64,000 bases of DNA. Source: Prochlorococcus marinus XMU1411 (GTDB lineage: Bacteria; Cyanobacteriota; Cyanobacteriia; PCC-6307; Cyanobiaceae). The notes beneath the pieces were generated by a model that saw only the letters and a list, made by a program, of their open reading frames with translations, searched no databases and was not told the DNA's origin. The position numbers were made by a program, and so were the translations under genes. Numbering within the stretch: the stretch's first letter is position 1; each line of letters opens with the position of its first letter. The stretch covers positions 1 to 64,000 of the forward strand of contig NZ_JAAORI010000001.1 of the NCBI RefSeq assembly GCF_017696075.1. Direction: 5' to 3'. Shown here piece after piece: positions 47,751 through 59,062 of this stretch.

Positions 47751-49553
47751 TTAATAGTTTGCACCCGTTTTGCGATGATGCACAGCTGTTAGAATATCGG
47801 ACTTTAGTATATTACCGTGTAGTACTTCAGCGTATATTACCCAATGATCTCCACATTCCATTCTTTCTTTCACTGAAGCATCTAACCATGCTAAAGATTC
47901 TGGAATAATTATCTGTTCATTAGGAGTCAATTCAATATCTAAACCTTTAAATCTGTCTTCTCCTGGTGCAAATGGTTTTGTGAATCTTTTCAAAGGCTCT
48001 TTGTAATCTTTTTCACTTAAAATATTTAAAGCAAATAAATCTCCAATTTGAAGAAGAGATTCTACCGATCTATCTTTTGCTACCGCAATACTTAACCCTG
48101 GTGGAGAAAAACTTGCTTGACTAACCCAAGATGCAAGCATAGCGCCTTTTATATTATTCTCATTTTTTCCTTTAGAGGCAGTTAGCACACAAAGTGAACC
48201 AATTATTCTTCCAAGAGCTTGCAATTTTGGATCTGTTTTGCTAGAAATCATTCCCGTATCTGTTTTTCTAGTTTTTATCTTTGTTTGCTTTATAATTTTT
48301 CTCCCAAAATGAGTTCCTATCTCTTCTAATTCTTTAATCTTTGGTTTGTCTGGGCTAAATTTAATTCTTATGGGATCAAAACTAAACTTAAAACCACCGT
48401 CTTTTAATTTTGATTCAAGTAGATCTATTGCTTCACCGCTCCAGCCAAAGCTACCAAAAATCCCAACAGGTTTATCTCTGTTACCCTCTGATAATAATGT
48501 TCCTAGGGCGCTGACTATAGGAGTTGGAGCATGACCTCCGAGTGTGGGCGAACCGATTAAATATCCATCCGCATTTTGTATAGATTTTATTAGAACATCA
48601 TTAGGTGTAAACTCACAATTAATACTTTGAACTTCAACCGAAGTTCTATTTATTCCTTTAGCCAATGCATCTCCTATAGAGGCTGTATTCCCATATGCAC
48701 TTGCATAAATCAAAGCGATTCTAGGATTGTTAGTTGAGAGATTTTCACCCCATCTGATGTAGTCATTAAGAAAGCTTTTTAAGCTATATTCAATAGCGGG
48801 TCCATGTAATGGTGCAATAGTTTTTATTTCATATTCAGCAATTTTTTCAGTGATTGTTACCACTTGGTTGGACATGGGTGCCATTAGACAATCATAAAAG
48901 TGTTTCCGATCAATTTCTGTACTAACTCGATTTGTCTCAGACCAATATTCAGCTGCAATGTGCGCAGAGAAAAATTTTTCACTTATAAGTATTTCTTGAT
49001 TCCGTTCATAGACTATTAGTCCTCCTGGCCATCGTGCGGTTGGAATAGGAATTAATTCAAGTAAAATATTATCTAATTCTAATTTCAGTTCTTTTTTTAT
49101 AATGTTTATTTTGGGTAATTGAATATCAATATTATTTTTTAAATTGGGGTTCTTTTGATTCCAAAGCTCGTTAATAAGTTTAAAGCCAGGATTTGAGCAA
49201 GTGATAGTTAGGTTTTGAAATCTTGCACTGATGTTTTTTATAGTTTCTATTACTTGGGGATTAATATGACCAGAAATGATATTAATTTTTTGAAATTTAA
49301 ATTGATTAAATAAATCGCATATTTTTTTGTTAAATGCATCTAAATTTTGTTTTTCAGGTGGATGAATAATAAATAGATCATCTTTACTTCTAATTAAAAA
49401 AGTATTAAAAGAGGTCCCTTTTTCAAGATTAAATTCAAGCTCAAATCTTTCTTTATTTTGATCTAAAAATCTGATACAAGTAATATTTTCAGTAATTTCA
49501 AATTCTAATAAGTTTTGATTTTGAGAGATTAAGCTTGTATTAATAACTGACAT
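47751..49553 (-). CDS. flv1: Flavodiiron protein Flv1-type
   Basis: A 600-residue three-domain protein from the ATG at 49553: metallo-beta-lactamase-like (about 1-245), flavodoxin (IALIYASAYGNTASIGDALA) and flavin reductase (GAMLASWVSQASFSPPGLSI). In place of the diiron ligands HxExDH it has SGHINPQVIE, the degenerate centre seen in Flv1. With Flv3 it is expected to form the heteromer that reduces oxygen to water downstream of photosystem I using NADPH. The 2OG oxygenase gene separates it from flv3. Confidence 0.9.
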   Translation of the reverse strand: MSVINTSLISQNQNLLEFEITENITCIRFLDQNKERFELEFNLEKGTSFNTFLIRSKDDLFIIHPPEKQNLDAFNKKICDLFNQFKFQKINIISGHINPQVIETIKNISARFQNLTITCSNPGFKLINELWNQKNPNLKNNIDIQLPKINIIKKELKLELDNILLELIPIPTARWPGGLIVYERNQEILISEKFFSAHIAAEYWSETNRVSTEIDRKHFYDCLMAPMSNQVVTITEKIAEYEIKTIAPLHGPAIEYSLKSFLNDYIRWGENLSTNNPRIALIYASAYGNTASIGDALAKGINRTSVEVQSINCEFTPNDVLIKSIQNADGYLIGSPTLGGHAPTPIVSALGTLLSEGNRDKPVGIFGSFGWSGEAIDLLESKLKDGGFKFSFDPIRIKFSPDKPKIKELEEIGTHFGRKIIKQTKIKTRKTDTGMISSKTDPKLQALGRIIGSLCVLTASKGKNENNIKGAMLASWVSQASFSPPGLSIAVAKDRSVESLLQIGDLFALNILSEKDYKEPLKRFTKPFAPGEDRFKGLDIELTPNEQIIIPESLAWLDASVKERMECGDHWVIYAEVLHGNILKSDILTAVHHRKTGANY

Positions 49554-49765
49554 TTTCAAAGATTTATTTTTTAGTACAAAACATAACTTTCCAGCTCATT
49601 ATCGAAATAGATATGTTTTTTAAGTGACTTTCAATTTTCGAATCAAACATTATATGTTCTAAGTTATATTGTTTTCAGTAGATTATAATCATATAGTTTA
49701 GTTACCGCTGTTATTCGTCTGTTTTAATTACGCAAAAATTTTTTGTCAAATGCGATTCTTTCTCT

Positions 49766-50596
49766 TTAATCACTTTTTTTATGGTAATTAGTTGAAATAG
49801 ATTTTCCAGATATTGTGAATATGAACTTCTTTACGGATGTTCTAATATATGAATTTAATTGCAGATAAGTTCCTTTAAATAATTCTTTCTTGAATCCACG
49901 AAAAGTTGTTGAGTGATAATATTTTTTACCTGATGGAGAATTTATTGAAAAGTAATAATTACTTATACATTTTCTTCTTTTTGTTTTCGACAGGATTTTT
50001 TTGACTCCATGTATTGATTTATTATCAGTTCTCATTATGAGCAATCTATTAAACTTGCACTTTATTATCTCTTCTTTATTTTTAATCCCATCAGGATAAA
50101 GGACTAATTCACCTCCATCTTTTTTCGGAATCCAGTCTTGATTGACGTAATAAAGTAGATTTAATCTTCTGAAGTTTTTTAAATTTCTATCATGAGAATT
50201 GTCAATATGAGGGTTAAGGTAACATCCTTTGCTCATGCTTGATATCCCTCCTGCATAAAGTTCTGGATCACCTATTAAATCTTTAATATTTGTAATTTGA
50301 CCAATTATTTTTATTATGCTTTCTTCTTGAAATGAATATAAGCATTCTTGGACTAATTTTTGTCTATCAGAAAAATTTACACCGACATATTTATTCTCTG
50401 ATGGCCCATTTAAATGATTCAGTTCTTTCTCTTCTGGAAAGTCAAAATGTAATTTCGATGCGATTTCGTTTGGTAATAAGTTATCGATTATTAGATGGTT
50501 TATTGAACCTGATTGTTCATATTTTTTTGTTAAAAAATTTATTCCTATTTCATTAAGTCTTTTTTTTATCAGTTCAGAAATTTCTTGCCTATCCAA
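49766..50596 (-). CDS. 2-oxoglutarate/Fe(II) oxygenase (prolyl-4-hydroxylase-like)
   Basis: A 276-residue protein with a clear double-stranded beta-helix iron site: NPHIDNS provides H130 and D132, NLLYYVNQDW and GGELVLYPDG are core strands, and SIHGVKK gives H196, with basic residues (KRRKC) about 11 residues later for 2-oxoglutarate. The substrate is unknown; related enzymes hydroxylate proteins or small molecules. Its location between flv1 and flv3, with intergenic gaps over 200 bp on each side, suggests an insertion into that locus. Confidence 0.88.
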   Translation of the reverse strand: MDRQEISELIKKRLNEIGINFLTKKYEQSGSINHLIIDNLLPNEIASKLHFDFPEEKELNHLNGPSENKYVGVNFSDRQKLVQECLYSFQEESIIKIIGQITNIKDLIGDPELYAGGISSMSKGCYLNPHIDNSHDRNLKNFRRLNLLYYVNQDWIPKKDGGELVLYPDGIKNKEEIIKCKFNRLLIMRTDNKSIHGVKKILSKTKRRKCISNYYFSINSPSGKKYYHSTTFRGFKKELFKGTYLQLNSYIRTSVKKFIFTISGKSISTNYHKKSD

Positions 50597-50802
50597 AATT
50601 CTTAAAATTCTTAAATAAGGTTAAGTGGTAAAATAATTTTTTTCAAATTATACAGATAATAATAACACTGTTTTTCTGACTCATGCTGGGATAATTTTTA
50701 ATATTGAAAATATCACTTCATAATTGGAATTTATATTTTGCAGTTTATAATTTGCGTAATCCATTAATATTATAAATTCCTTTTAATATCTTTCTTGAGC
50801 AG

Positions 50803-52578
50803 TTAATAATGATTTGCAACTTTCCTGTGATGAACTGCCGTTTTACAAGATAGGTCTGAAACGTTTCCATTTTCAACAATACCGTAAATTATCCAGTGAT
50901 CTGGAGTTTCTAATCGGGAGTTGACTCGACAATCTAAAAATGCAAGAGAATCTGAAAGAACTGGTCCTCCTTCTGCAATGTTATTTATTACATCTATATC
51001 AGCAAATCTATCGGCTCCAGGCGCAAACCTCTTTAAAAAGTGCCTAAACATTTTTTGGTAGTTATCTTCTCGTAAAACATTCACAACAAAACCTTTCCCA
51101 ACTTGCATATAAGATTCAATGGCTCTATCTTTTGCTACTGCTACCGTAATACCTGGTGGAGAAAAACTTGCTTGACTAACCCAACTGGCGACCATTGCAC
51201 TTTGTCGAAACGTGGAACCTTCTCCCTGGCTAGCTGTAACTACATATAATCCTCCACTTAATCTACCTAAAGCTTTATCTAAATTTGAATCGACGCTTTT
51301 CATTGAGGCAATATTTTTCTTTTTATTGATCAATTGACCCAAGTCAGTACCTGCCTCTTCGAATTGTTGATAAACAATTGGATCTGGAATATTTTTAACC
51401 CTTAGAGGCGAAAAGGCTTCTTTCTGGCCCAGTTCTCTTAATTTACTTGCTAAAGAATCTATTGGCTCATCATTTCCTCCGAATGCATCATAAACAGCAG
51501 TAAATTGTTTAGGCTTCAATGCGGCAAACAAAGTGCCAAGAGATTCTTTTAATTCATTATCTGAATCAACTGGCCATGTGGGAATTACCACTGCTTTTGA
51601 TTCAGAAATTAAACCTGTTAATTCCTGAGGATCAGAAGATCTTAAATCAATTAATTGTACTTGTGCATCTGCCTTACTTATTCCATGAGAAATAGCCTGG
51701 CTTAGTCGATCACAATATCCATAGTCACTTATGTAGCAAACAGCTACAAATTCGTTTCCCTTACTTTTATTACTGCTCCATTCTAGATATTTTCCTTTCC
51801 AAAAATTGACTTGATTATGAAGTAAAGGTCCATGACCTACGGCTATTGTTTTTAATTCAGGTAGCTTATCTATTCTTTTAATTGCCTGAATAACGCTTCT
51901 AGCGTTTGGACCCATTAGACAATCGTAATAAAAACGAAAATCATCATAAATTTCTTTTTGGTCAGTGTCATAAAATTCATCAGAACAATAGTGGAGTCCA
52001 AATGCATCGCATGTATAGAGAACATGAGTGCTGTGGTCATATGAAAAAATTGTATCTGGCCAATGTAAATTTGGTGCGCTTATAAATTCAATATTATGTT
52101 CTAAACCGCTATTAGGATTGGTCCCCAGATTTAAAAACTCTCCACTTTTGACTTCTAGACGATTAAAGGGAATATGTATTTGGTCTTCAATGAATTTAAG
52201 GGCTAATTTTGATCCTACTATTGTGATATCTTTGTTTAATTTCAAAAGATTACCTATTAAACCAGAATGATCAGGTTCTGTATGGCTTGTAATTAGATAA
52301 TCAATTTCTTGTGGATTTACTTTTTTAAGTAATTCTTCAAACCATAATTCTTCGAACTTTGCGTGACTAGTATCAATAATTGCTAGTTTTTCACCTTTAA
52401 TAATGAAACTATTGTAAGTAGTTCCATTTCTTAATCCAAATTCAATATCAAATCTACTGCGATCCCAATCCAAAGATCTTATGGCACATGAATCATCAGC
52501 AAAGTTTTGAGATTGAATTGTCAACTTATTATTTATTTGTGCCAATTTAGAATTACTTGTCTGGGCAGAGGCTAGCAT
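50803..52578 (-). CDS. flv3: Flavodiiron protein Flv3-type
   Basis: A 591-residue protein with the same three domains as Flv1. The diiron centre is intact: TSHTEPDHSGLIG carries the HxExDH ligands, and VGHGPLLH supplies a later His. The flavodoxin domain has VAVCYISDYGYCDRLSQAIS, and the C-terminal flavin reductase SAMVASWVSQASFSPPGITV. Together with Flv1 it should support Mehler-like oxygen photoreduction that protects photosystem I in fluctuating light. Confidence 0.92.
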   Translation of the reverse strand: MLASAQTSNSKLAQINNKLTIQSQNFADDSCAIRSLDWDRSRFDIEFGLRNGTTYNSFIIKGEKLAIIDTSHAKFEELWFEELLKKVNPQEIDYLITSHTEPDHSGLIGNLLKLNKDITIVGSKLALKFIEDQIHIPFNRLEVKSGEFLNLGTNPNSGLEHNIEFISAPNLHWPDTIFSYDHSTHVLYTCDAFGLHYCSDEFYDTDQKEIYDDFRFYYDCLMGPNARSVIQAIKRIDKLPELKTIAVGHGPLLHNQVNFWKGKYLEWSSNKSKGNEFVAVCYISDYGYCDRLSQAISHGISKADAQVQLIDLRSSDPQELTGLISESKAVVIPTWPVDSDNELKESLGTLFAALKPKQFTAVYDAFGGNDEPIDSLASKLRELGQKEAFSPLRVKNIPDPIVYQQFEEAGTDLGQLINKKKNIASMKSVDSNLDKALGRLSGGLYVVTASQGEGSTFRQSAMVASWVSQASFSPPGITVAVAKDRAIESYMQVGKGFVVNVLREDNYQKMFRHFLKRFAPGADRFADIDVINNIAEGGPVLSDSLAFLDCRVNSRLETPDHWIIYGIVENGNVSDLSCKTAVHHRKVANHY

Positions 52579-52697
52579 AGGACAAATCGCGTTATAGAAT
52601 AACTCTAGTTATGTAGAATATAAATCCGCGTGATTATTTTTGCGAAATAACCGAAATTACGCTTTTCTTTAATTTTTATTATTTTTATTCAGGATAA

Positions 52698-55358
52698 ATG
52701 ACATCTCAACTAATTAAAAAAATAGTTACTGGAGATGAGATAAGAAATGCTTTTTTAAAATTTTACAGTGAAAAATTACATAAAATCATTCCAAGCGCAT
52801 CTTTAATTCCAGATGATCCTACCGTTATGCTCACAATTGCTGGGATGCTACCTTTTAAACCAGTTTTTTTAGGTTTAAAAGAAAGACCATCAAAAAGGGC
52901 TACATCTAGCCAAAAGTGCATTAGAACAAACGATATTGAAAACGTTGGAGTTACAGCTAGACACCATACTTTTTTTGAAATGCTTGGGAATTTCTCTTTT
53001 GGAGATTATTTTAAACGAGAGGCTATTCAGTGGGCTTGGGAATTAGTTACTAATATTTATCAACTTTCCCCTGAAAATATAATTGTGAGTGTCTTTCATG
53101 AAGATGGAGAGTCTGCAGAAATTTGGAGAGATGAAATTGGTATTCATCCAGATAGAATAGTGAAACTAGGTGAGAAAGATAATTTTTGGTCCTCTGGAAA
53201 GACAGGTCCATGTGGACCTTGTTCAGAACTTTATTATGATTTTTATCCCGAAAAAGGTCTGCAGAATATTGATTTAGAAGATGGAGATCGTTTTATTGAA
53301 TTTTATAATCTTGTTTTTATGCAATATAATCGCGATCCTAATGGAAAATTGACAGATTTAAAATTTAAAAATATTGATACAGGAATGGGCCTTGAGAGGA
53401 TGGCTCAAATATTGCAAAAAAAGCAAAATAATTATGAGACAGATTTAATTTTTCCTATCATTCAAAAAACTTGTGAGATTGCAAATATTGATTATTTTTC
53501 TTCAAATGATAAAAACAAAATTTCTTTAAAAATTATTGGAGATCATACAAGAGCTGTTATTCATCTAATTTCTGATGGAGTAGCAGCAAGTAATCTCGGC
53601 AGGGGTTATATATTGAGAAGGCTTATTAGAAGAATGGTCAGACATGGGAGATTATTGGGTATAACAAATGAATTTTTACCGCATATTGCTACTGTCGGGA
53701 TCAATTTAATGAAAAAAAATTATCCTGATTTAAAAAATAATAATAATTTAATTTTGAATGAGATAAAAATTGAAGAAGTAAGGTTTAGGGAAACTCTTGA
53801 AAGGGGAGAGAAATTGTTAGATGAATTAATTTCTTCAGGTCAGAAATTAATATCTGGTTTTAAAGCTTTTGAACTTTATGATACTTATGGATTTCCTCTA
53901 GAACTTACTGTTGAAATTGCTGAGGAAAATAGTATCAGTGTAGATGTAAAGGGTTTTGAAGAAGAAATGAATGCACAAAAAGAGAGAGCGAAAGCTGCTT
54001 CTAGTAATATTGATTTGACATTAGAGGGATCATTAGAACGAGAAATAGATCTTTTTAACAAAACTGTTTTTCATGGTTATGATTCACTTCTTTCGGAAGC
54101 AGCAGTAAAGGGTATATTCTTGGATTCAACATTAGTTAAGCAAGCAAGTGAAGGTCAGAAAGTTTTAATTGTTCTTGATCAGACAACTTTTTATGGAGAA
54201 TCTGGCGGTCAAGTTGGTGATATTGGAACGATATTTTCAAAAGATGTAGAGGTCTTAGTTGAAAATGTAATTCGAAAGAAAAATGTTTTTTTACATTATG
54301 GAACTATTAAAAAAGGAATATTAACTATTGGACAAAAAGTTAAGACTAATGTTAAATCCTCTAATAGAGCTAAGGCTGCTGCAAATCATACAGCGACCCA
54401 TTTATTGCAATCTGCTCTCAAATTAATTGTTGATGAAAGTGTTGGACAAAAAGGTTCATTGGTAGCCTTTAATAAATTAAGATTTGACTTTAATTCTTCT
54501 AAGCCTATATCTAAAGATCAAATTTCTAAGATTGAGAGTCTAGTAAACTATTGGATTATGGAAAATCATATCCTAGAAATAAAAAATATGTCTAAGAGTG
54601 ACGCCCTTGAAAAGGGTGCAGTGGCCATGTTTGGAGAAAAATATGATGATGAAGTGCGCGTTGTTAATGTGCCAGGAGTTTCAATGGAACTTTGTGGTGG
54701 CACACATGTTAAAACTACATCTGAATTAGGTTCTTTCAAAATAATCAGTGAGGAAGGAATCTCAGCCGGAGTAAGAAGAATCGAAGCATTATCTGGTCAA
54801 TCAGCATTCGACTATTTCAGTGATAGAAATGCTTTAGTTAATCAACTAAGTGATTTGTTAAAAGCAAATCCTAATCAACTTTTTGAAAGAGTTAATAATT
54901 TGCAAGCAGAACTTATCAATAAGAATAAAGAGATACAAAAAATGAAAGATGAAATTGCATATTTTAAATACTCTTCTATGAAATCATCCGCAGAAATAAT
55001 AAATTCTTTTTCAATTTTAGTAAATCAGATTGATGGCTTAGATGGAAATTCTTTGCAATCTGCAGCCCTTAATTTAACTTCTCATTTAGGAAAGAAAGCA
55101 TTAGTGATTCTTGGGGGAATACCAAATCCAGAAAATAGAAAGTTGTTATTTGCAGTTTCTTTAGGTGATGATGCGGTAAAATTAGGATTGCATGCAGGTA
55201 AATTAATTAACGAGATTGCAAGAATTTGTTCGGGAGGCGGAGGAGGTAAGCCTAACTTTGCTCAAGCAGGTGCTAAAGATATTGATAAGTTAAGTGTTGC
55301 TTTAGATTATGCTAAAAATCATTTGCAAAAAACATTGGAAAGTTATTCTGATAAATAA
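52698..55358 (+). CDS. alaS: Alanyl-tRNA synthetase
   Basis: Class II synthetase of 886 residues. Aminoacylation motifs are [20 protein letters not shown] and [20 protein letters not shown]. The editing domain carries [11 protein letters not shown] and [13 protein letters not shown], the zinc ligands for removal of Ser and Gly. The C-terminal region ends with [17 protein letters not shown]. It overlaps the convergent speA gene by 16 bases. Confidence 0.98.
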   Translation: MTSQLIKKIVTGDEIRNAFLKFYSEKLHKIIPSASLIPDDPTVMLTIAGMLPFKPVFLGLKERPSKRATSSQKCIRTNDIENVGVTARHHTFFEMLGNFSFGDYFKREAIQWAWELVTNIYQLSPENIIVSVFHEDGESAEIWRDEIGIHPDRIVKLGEKDNFWSSGKTGPCGPCSELYYDFYPEKGLQNIDLEDGDRFIEFYNLVFMQYNRDPNGKLTDLKFKNIDTGMGLERMAQILQKKQNNYETDLIFPIIQKTCEIANIDYFSSNDKNKISLKIIGDHTRAVIHLISDGVAASNLGRGYILRRLIRRMVRHGRLLGITNEFLPHIATVGINLMKKNYPDLKNNNNLILNEIKIEEVRFRETLERGEKLLDELISSGQKLISGFKAFELYDTYGFPLELTVEIAEENSISVDVKGFEEEMNAQKERAKAASSNIDLTLEGSLEREIDLFNKTVFHGYDSLLSEAAVKGIFLDSTLVKQASEGQKVLIVLDQTTFYGESGGQVGDIGTIFSKDVEVLVENVIRKKNVFLHYGTIKKGILTIGQKVKTNVKSSNRAKAAANHTATHLLQSALKLIVDESVGQKGSLVAFNKLRFDFNSSKPISKDQISKIESLVNYWIMENHILEIKNMSKSDALEKGAVAMFGEKYDDEVRVVNVPGVSMELCGGTHVKTTSELGSFKIISEEGISAGVRRIEALSGQSAFDYFSDRNALVNQLSDLLKANPNQLFERVNNLQAELINKNKEIQKMKDEIAYFKYSSMKSSAEIINSFSILVNQIDGLDGNSLQSAALNLTSHLGKKALVILGGIPNPENRKLLFAVSLGDDAVKLGLHAGKLINEIARICSGGGGGKPNFAQAGAKDIDKLSVALDYAKNHLQKTLESYSDK

Positions 55359-57289
55359 CTACTTTTTCTGAGACTCATTTCGATTTGATCAATTAATTTT
55401 CTTGCCTCTTCAATAGTTAATTTTTTTTGATCAATTGCTGATTCAGTATTAATCCTTATAGATTCAACCAAAGAAGCTGAACTGTAATCCAATAACTGTA
55501 AAATTTCAGATTTACTTTCCTCTTTAATAATATTTTTGACCTTATATGAATTATCTTGATTTATATCTATATGAACAACGTTTGTATTGCCAAATAAATT
55601 GTGAAAGTTTCCCAATGCTTCTTGATAGGCTCCAGTCATGAAAATTCCAATTAGATAATCTTTATCTAGTTCTGGCTTATGTAAATTAAGTAATGATTTA
55701 ATTTTTCCATCATCAATAAAATTATTGAGTTTCCCATCTGAATCACAAGTTAAATCTGCAAAGTTGCCTTTGCAGAAAGGTTCTTCTAAGTGCCTATGTA
55801 TTGGTACTATTGGAAAAATCTGATTGATTGCCCAGCTATCGGGAATAGATTTAAAGATAGATAAATTTGCATAATAAGTTGACGCGAGAGTTTCTGTAAT
55901 TTCAGATAAATCGGGGTGATTGATTTCATCATTATTCAGGTTATTAGAAATTTCTTTTGCGCAAGCCCATGTAAGTTCTTCGGCATAAGCTCGTTCTGCC
56001 AAACTTAAAAATCCTAATCTAAAGGCAACTAAGCAATCTTCTTTAAACTTTTTTGCATCATTCCATAGTTCAATTATTTGAGATAAATTTATTTTTTTAT
56101 TTTTAAGTTTTTTTAATTCATAGAAAGTTTCAAGTAAATTTGAAATGATTAATTGTTGATCTTTTTTATCAAAAATTTGTATTTTGGAACTGACATGACT
56201 TGTTCCTAAGACATTAAAAATTAAAACTGAACAATGACTAATTATTGCTCTTCCACTTTCTGAGATTATTATTGGATGCTTGATATTATTTAATTCACAT
56301 GAATCTTTAATGGTTGCGATTACATCGTTAGCATAATTTTGAAGAGAATAATTAGTAGAGGTGTTGGAAGAGGTTTTAGTTCCATCAAAATCTATCCCTA
56401 ATCCTCCCCCTACGTCGATATATTGCATTGGGGCACCAAGTTTAGATAGTTCAACATATATTTGACTCGCTTCTTGTAATGCGTCTTTAATCACAGCAAT
56501 ATCACTTATTTGACTTCCTATGTGAAAATGGAGCAATTTCATTTCGTTTATAAGATTTGCTTCTTTAAGTTCTTTTATTGTCGACATAATTTCTGGAATT
56601 GATAATCCAAATTTGGAATTATCTCCAATAGATTTGCCCCACCTACCACTACTTTTACTTGATAACTTTGCTCTAATTCCTATCAATGGAGTTGCGTTAA
56701 GTTCTTGTACTGCTTGAATAATTCTTTTTACCTCATCTGTTTGTTCAATAACTATTATTGGATTTTTGCCGAGTTTTCTGGCCAAAGTAGCAATCTCAAT
56801 ATATTTTTTATCTTTATATCCGTTGCATATTAATAATGAATTTTGGTTTTCAAGAAGTGCAAGGCCAATTAATAGTTCTGATTTACTTCCTACTTCTAAA
56901 CCAAAATTCCATTGACTACCAAACTCTATTATCTTTTCCAAGATATTTTTTTGTTGATTACATTTGACAGGAAAAACTCCTTGATAGATATTTTCATATT
57001 TGTAGGTTTTTATTGCTTTTGAAAAAGCATTATGTAGTGCATTTATTCGATCTTTTAAGATATCGTTAAATCTTATGATTAATGGAGGATTGATTTCTCT
57101 ACTTTTAAGTTCTTTGACAAGCTTGAAAAGATCAATCTTATTTTCAGAATTTATATCTTTAGTTACTGATATATTTCCTTTGGAATTTATAGAAAAATAT
57201 TTATCCCCCCATTTGTCTATTTTGTAAGTCGAAATACTATCTTCAATAGTCCAAATATTTTTTAATTTTTTCGGCTCAAAATTGGTCAC
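55343..57289 (-). CDS. speA: Biosynthetic arginine decarboxylase
   Basis: Makes agmatine from arginine, the first step to putrescine and spermidine. The PLP lysine lies in [19 protein letters not shown] (about 108). [20 protein letters not shown] and [10 protein letters not shown] fit the fold-III barrel, and [12 protein letters not shown] is the phosphate loop. The length of 648 residues fits SpeA. It converges on alaS and is divergent from ndk, with 122 bp of promoter space. Confidence 0.96.
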   Translation of the reverse strand: MTNFEPKKLKNIWTIEDSISTYKIDKWGDKYFSINSKGNISVTKDINSENKIDLFKLVKELKSREINPPLIIRFNDILKDRINALHNAFSKAIKTYKYENIYQGVFPVKCNQQKNILEKIIEFGSQWNFGLEVGSKSELLIGLALLENQNSLLICNGYKDKKYIEIATLARKLGKNPIIVIEQTDEVKRIIQAVQELNATPLIGIRAKLSSKSSGRWGKSIGDNSKFGLSIPEIMSTIKELKEANLINEMKLLHFHIGSQISDIAVIKDALQEASQIYVELSKLGAPMQYIDVGGGLGIDFDGTKTSSNTSTNYSLQNYANDVIATIKDSCELNNIKHPIIISESGRAIISHCSVLIFNVLGTSHVSSKIQIFDKKDQQLIISNLLETFYELKKLKNKKINLSQIIELWNDAKKFKEDCLVAFRLGFLSLAERAYAEELTWACAKEISNNLNNDEINHPDLSEITETLASTYYANLSIFKSIPDSWAINQIFPIVPIHRHLEEPFCKGNFADLTCDSDGKLNNFIDDGKIKSLLNLHKPELDKDYLIGIFMTGAYQEALGNFHNLFGNTNVVHIDINQDNSYKVKNIIKEESKSEILQLLDYSSASLVESIRINTESAIDQKKLTIEEARKLIDQIEMSLRKSSYLSE

Positions 57290-57411
57290 TTTATGTCTAA
57301 TTGATTAATAAATGTTTTTGAAAATAACTAAAAACAATATCTATTATTTTAATGATTACTTGCCAAGTTACCACCCAAAAGTTGAATATACATAGAGTGA
57401 TTATTAACTAA

Positions 57412-57870
57412 ATGAACAAAGAGAGAACCTTTATTGCAATTAAGCCAGATGGAGTTCAAAGAGGATATGTTGCTGAGATAATTGGCAGATTTGAAAAAAA
57501 AGGATTTAAATTGGTTGGATTAAAGCAATTAATACCCTCAAAAGATCTTGCTCAAAATCATTATGGGGTACATAGAGAAAGACCCTTTTTTGGCGATTTA
57601 GTAGACTTTATTTCAAGTGGTCCTGTTGTAGCAATGGTGTGGGAAGGAGAAGGAGTTATTTTGAGTGCTAGAAAACTAATAGGTGCAACAAAACCTCTTG
57701 AAGCAGAGCCTGGAACAATTAGAGGTGATTTAGCTATTGATATTGGGAGAAATATTATTCATGGTTCTGATGGAGAAGATACCGCTAAATTTGAAATTGA
57801 TCTATGGTTTAACCCTGATGAATTATGTGATTGGGAAACTTCTGATTCGAAATGGCGGTCTGAAAATTAA
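57412..57870 (+). CDS. ndk: Nucleoside-diphosphate kinase
   Basis: Balances nucleoside triphosphates by ping-pong phosphotransfer. 152 residues, opening [26 protein letters not shown]-like [20 protein letters not shown] and the active-site NIIHGSDG, with catalytic His about 116, are clear. Its stop lies three bases from the convergent ThiO/DadA-type gene stop. Confidence 0.97.
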   Translation: MNKERTFIAIKPDGVQRGYVAEIIGRFEKKGFKLVGLKQLIPSKDLAQNHYGVHRERPFFGDLVDFISSGPVVAMVWEGEGVILSARKLIGATKPLEAEPGTIRGDLAIDIGRNIIHGSDGEDTAKFEIDLWFNPDELCDWETSDSKWRSEN

Positions 57871-57873
57871 AAT

Positions 57874-58983
57874 TTAAATCTCAAATCTATCTAAACTAAA
57901 TTTCTCTAAAAAGCTTTTTTCTATTTCTTTGAGACTTTTATTTTGAACTATTTTCAAAAGAAGATCACTTGTTATTGCAGAAAATAAAACTCCATTTCTG
58001 TAATGTCCTGTAGCTATAAAAAGGTTTTCAATTTTTGATTTTCCAATTATTGGTTTAAGGTCTGGTGTGCAAGGCCTAAATCCCCACCAATGTTCCATTT
58101 GTGGCCAATTAATAGCTTCTGGTAATAAGGAGCAAATACCTTCTTGTAGTTCTTTTATCCCATTGGGGGTATTACCCTGATTAAATTTTGAATCTTTTTC
58201 AACTGTTGCTCCAACGATAATAAGTCCATCTTCACGAGGAACTAGATAAGTGTTTGGACCAAAAATAACTCTTTTCAAGAAATTTGTTGGACCTTGTATT
58301 GATAGCATTTGTCCCTTTATAGGAAAGACTGGAATTTTATTAAAAATTTTTTTACTCCAAGCACCACTGCATATAATTGCTTTTTCGCAGGTAATTTTTT
58401 TTTGTTCCCCAGTAGCACATAAAACTTTTGCACCAGTAATTTTGTTTTTTTCTAATATTAAATCCTCTACTTCTGATCCTTCTTGAAATTCAACTCCATG
58501 CAAGGAGCATGCTCTCTCAAGAGCACGCATTAGTCTTCTTCGGTTATCTATTTGACCATCTTGTTCAAAAAGTAAACCATGCTTCCAAATTGAATTCATT
58601 CCATTGATTTCTTTTTGAAGATCTTTGTGATTTAAATATTTTCCATATTTATAAGTCGGAAACTCTTCAAGATCTTTTTTATTTTTAAAAGGAACTACTA
58701 TGCCACATTTTTTTAAACCGCATTCAATATTACTATCTTGTTCAATACTTTTTATCCACTTTGGAATTAGACTTTGACTTTCTTGGCCAAATTTTAGTAA
58801 TTCATCTTCGAGCCCTTCGGCATGAGTAGCTAACATTCCTGCAGCAACAAATCCAGCTGATTCATTTCTGTTTTTGCTTAAAACTAAAACTTTGAAGTTA
58901 TTTTTAGAAAATTCATAAGCAATAGATAAACCTACAAGCCCACCACCAATAATTAATATTGAATTTTTTGTTTCTTGTGTCAT
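57874..58983 (-). CDS. thiO: FAD-dependent amino-acid oxidase (ThiO/DadA-like)
   Basis: A 369-residue DAO-family flavoprotein. The N-terminal FAD motif is ILIIGGGLVGLSIAYEFSKN. PIKGQMLSIQGP and TYLVPREDGLIIVGATVEKD are typical of glycine oxidase ThiO, and the C-terminal WWGFRPCTPDLKPIIGKSKI closes the fold. ThiO makes iminoglycine for the thiazole ring of thiamine. DadA-like deaminase remains an alternative; thiL elsewhere in the window shows that thiamine metabolism is active. Confidence 0.83.
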   Translation of the reverse strand: MTQETKNSILIIGGGLVGLSIAYEFSKNNFKVLVLSKNRNESAGFVAAGMLATHAEGLEDELLKFGQESQSLIPKWIKSIEQDSNIECGLKKCGIVVPFKNKKDLEEFPTYKYGKYLNHKDLQKEINGMNSIWKHGLLFEQDGQIDNRRRLMRALERACSLHGVEFQEGSEVEDLILEKNKITGAKVLCATGEQKKITCEKAIICSGAWSKKIFNKIPVFPIKGQMLSIQGPTNFLKRVIFGPNTYLVPREDGLIIVGATVEKDSKFNQGNTPNGIKELQEGICSLLPEAINWPQMEHWWGFRPCTPDLKPIIGKSKIENLFIATGHYRNGVLFSAITSDLLLKIVQNKSLKEIEKSFLEKFSLDRFEI

Positions 58984-59062
58984 TTAAGAATAAATATTTT
59001 TATTTGTGTTTTGGTCCTCTTTTCCTTTATATCCAATAAAATTAATAAAGAGACTTTTGATA

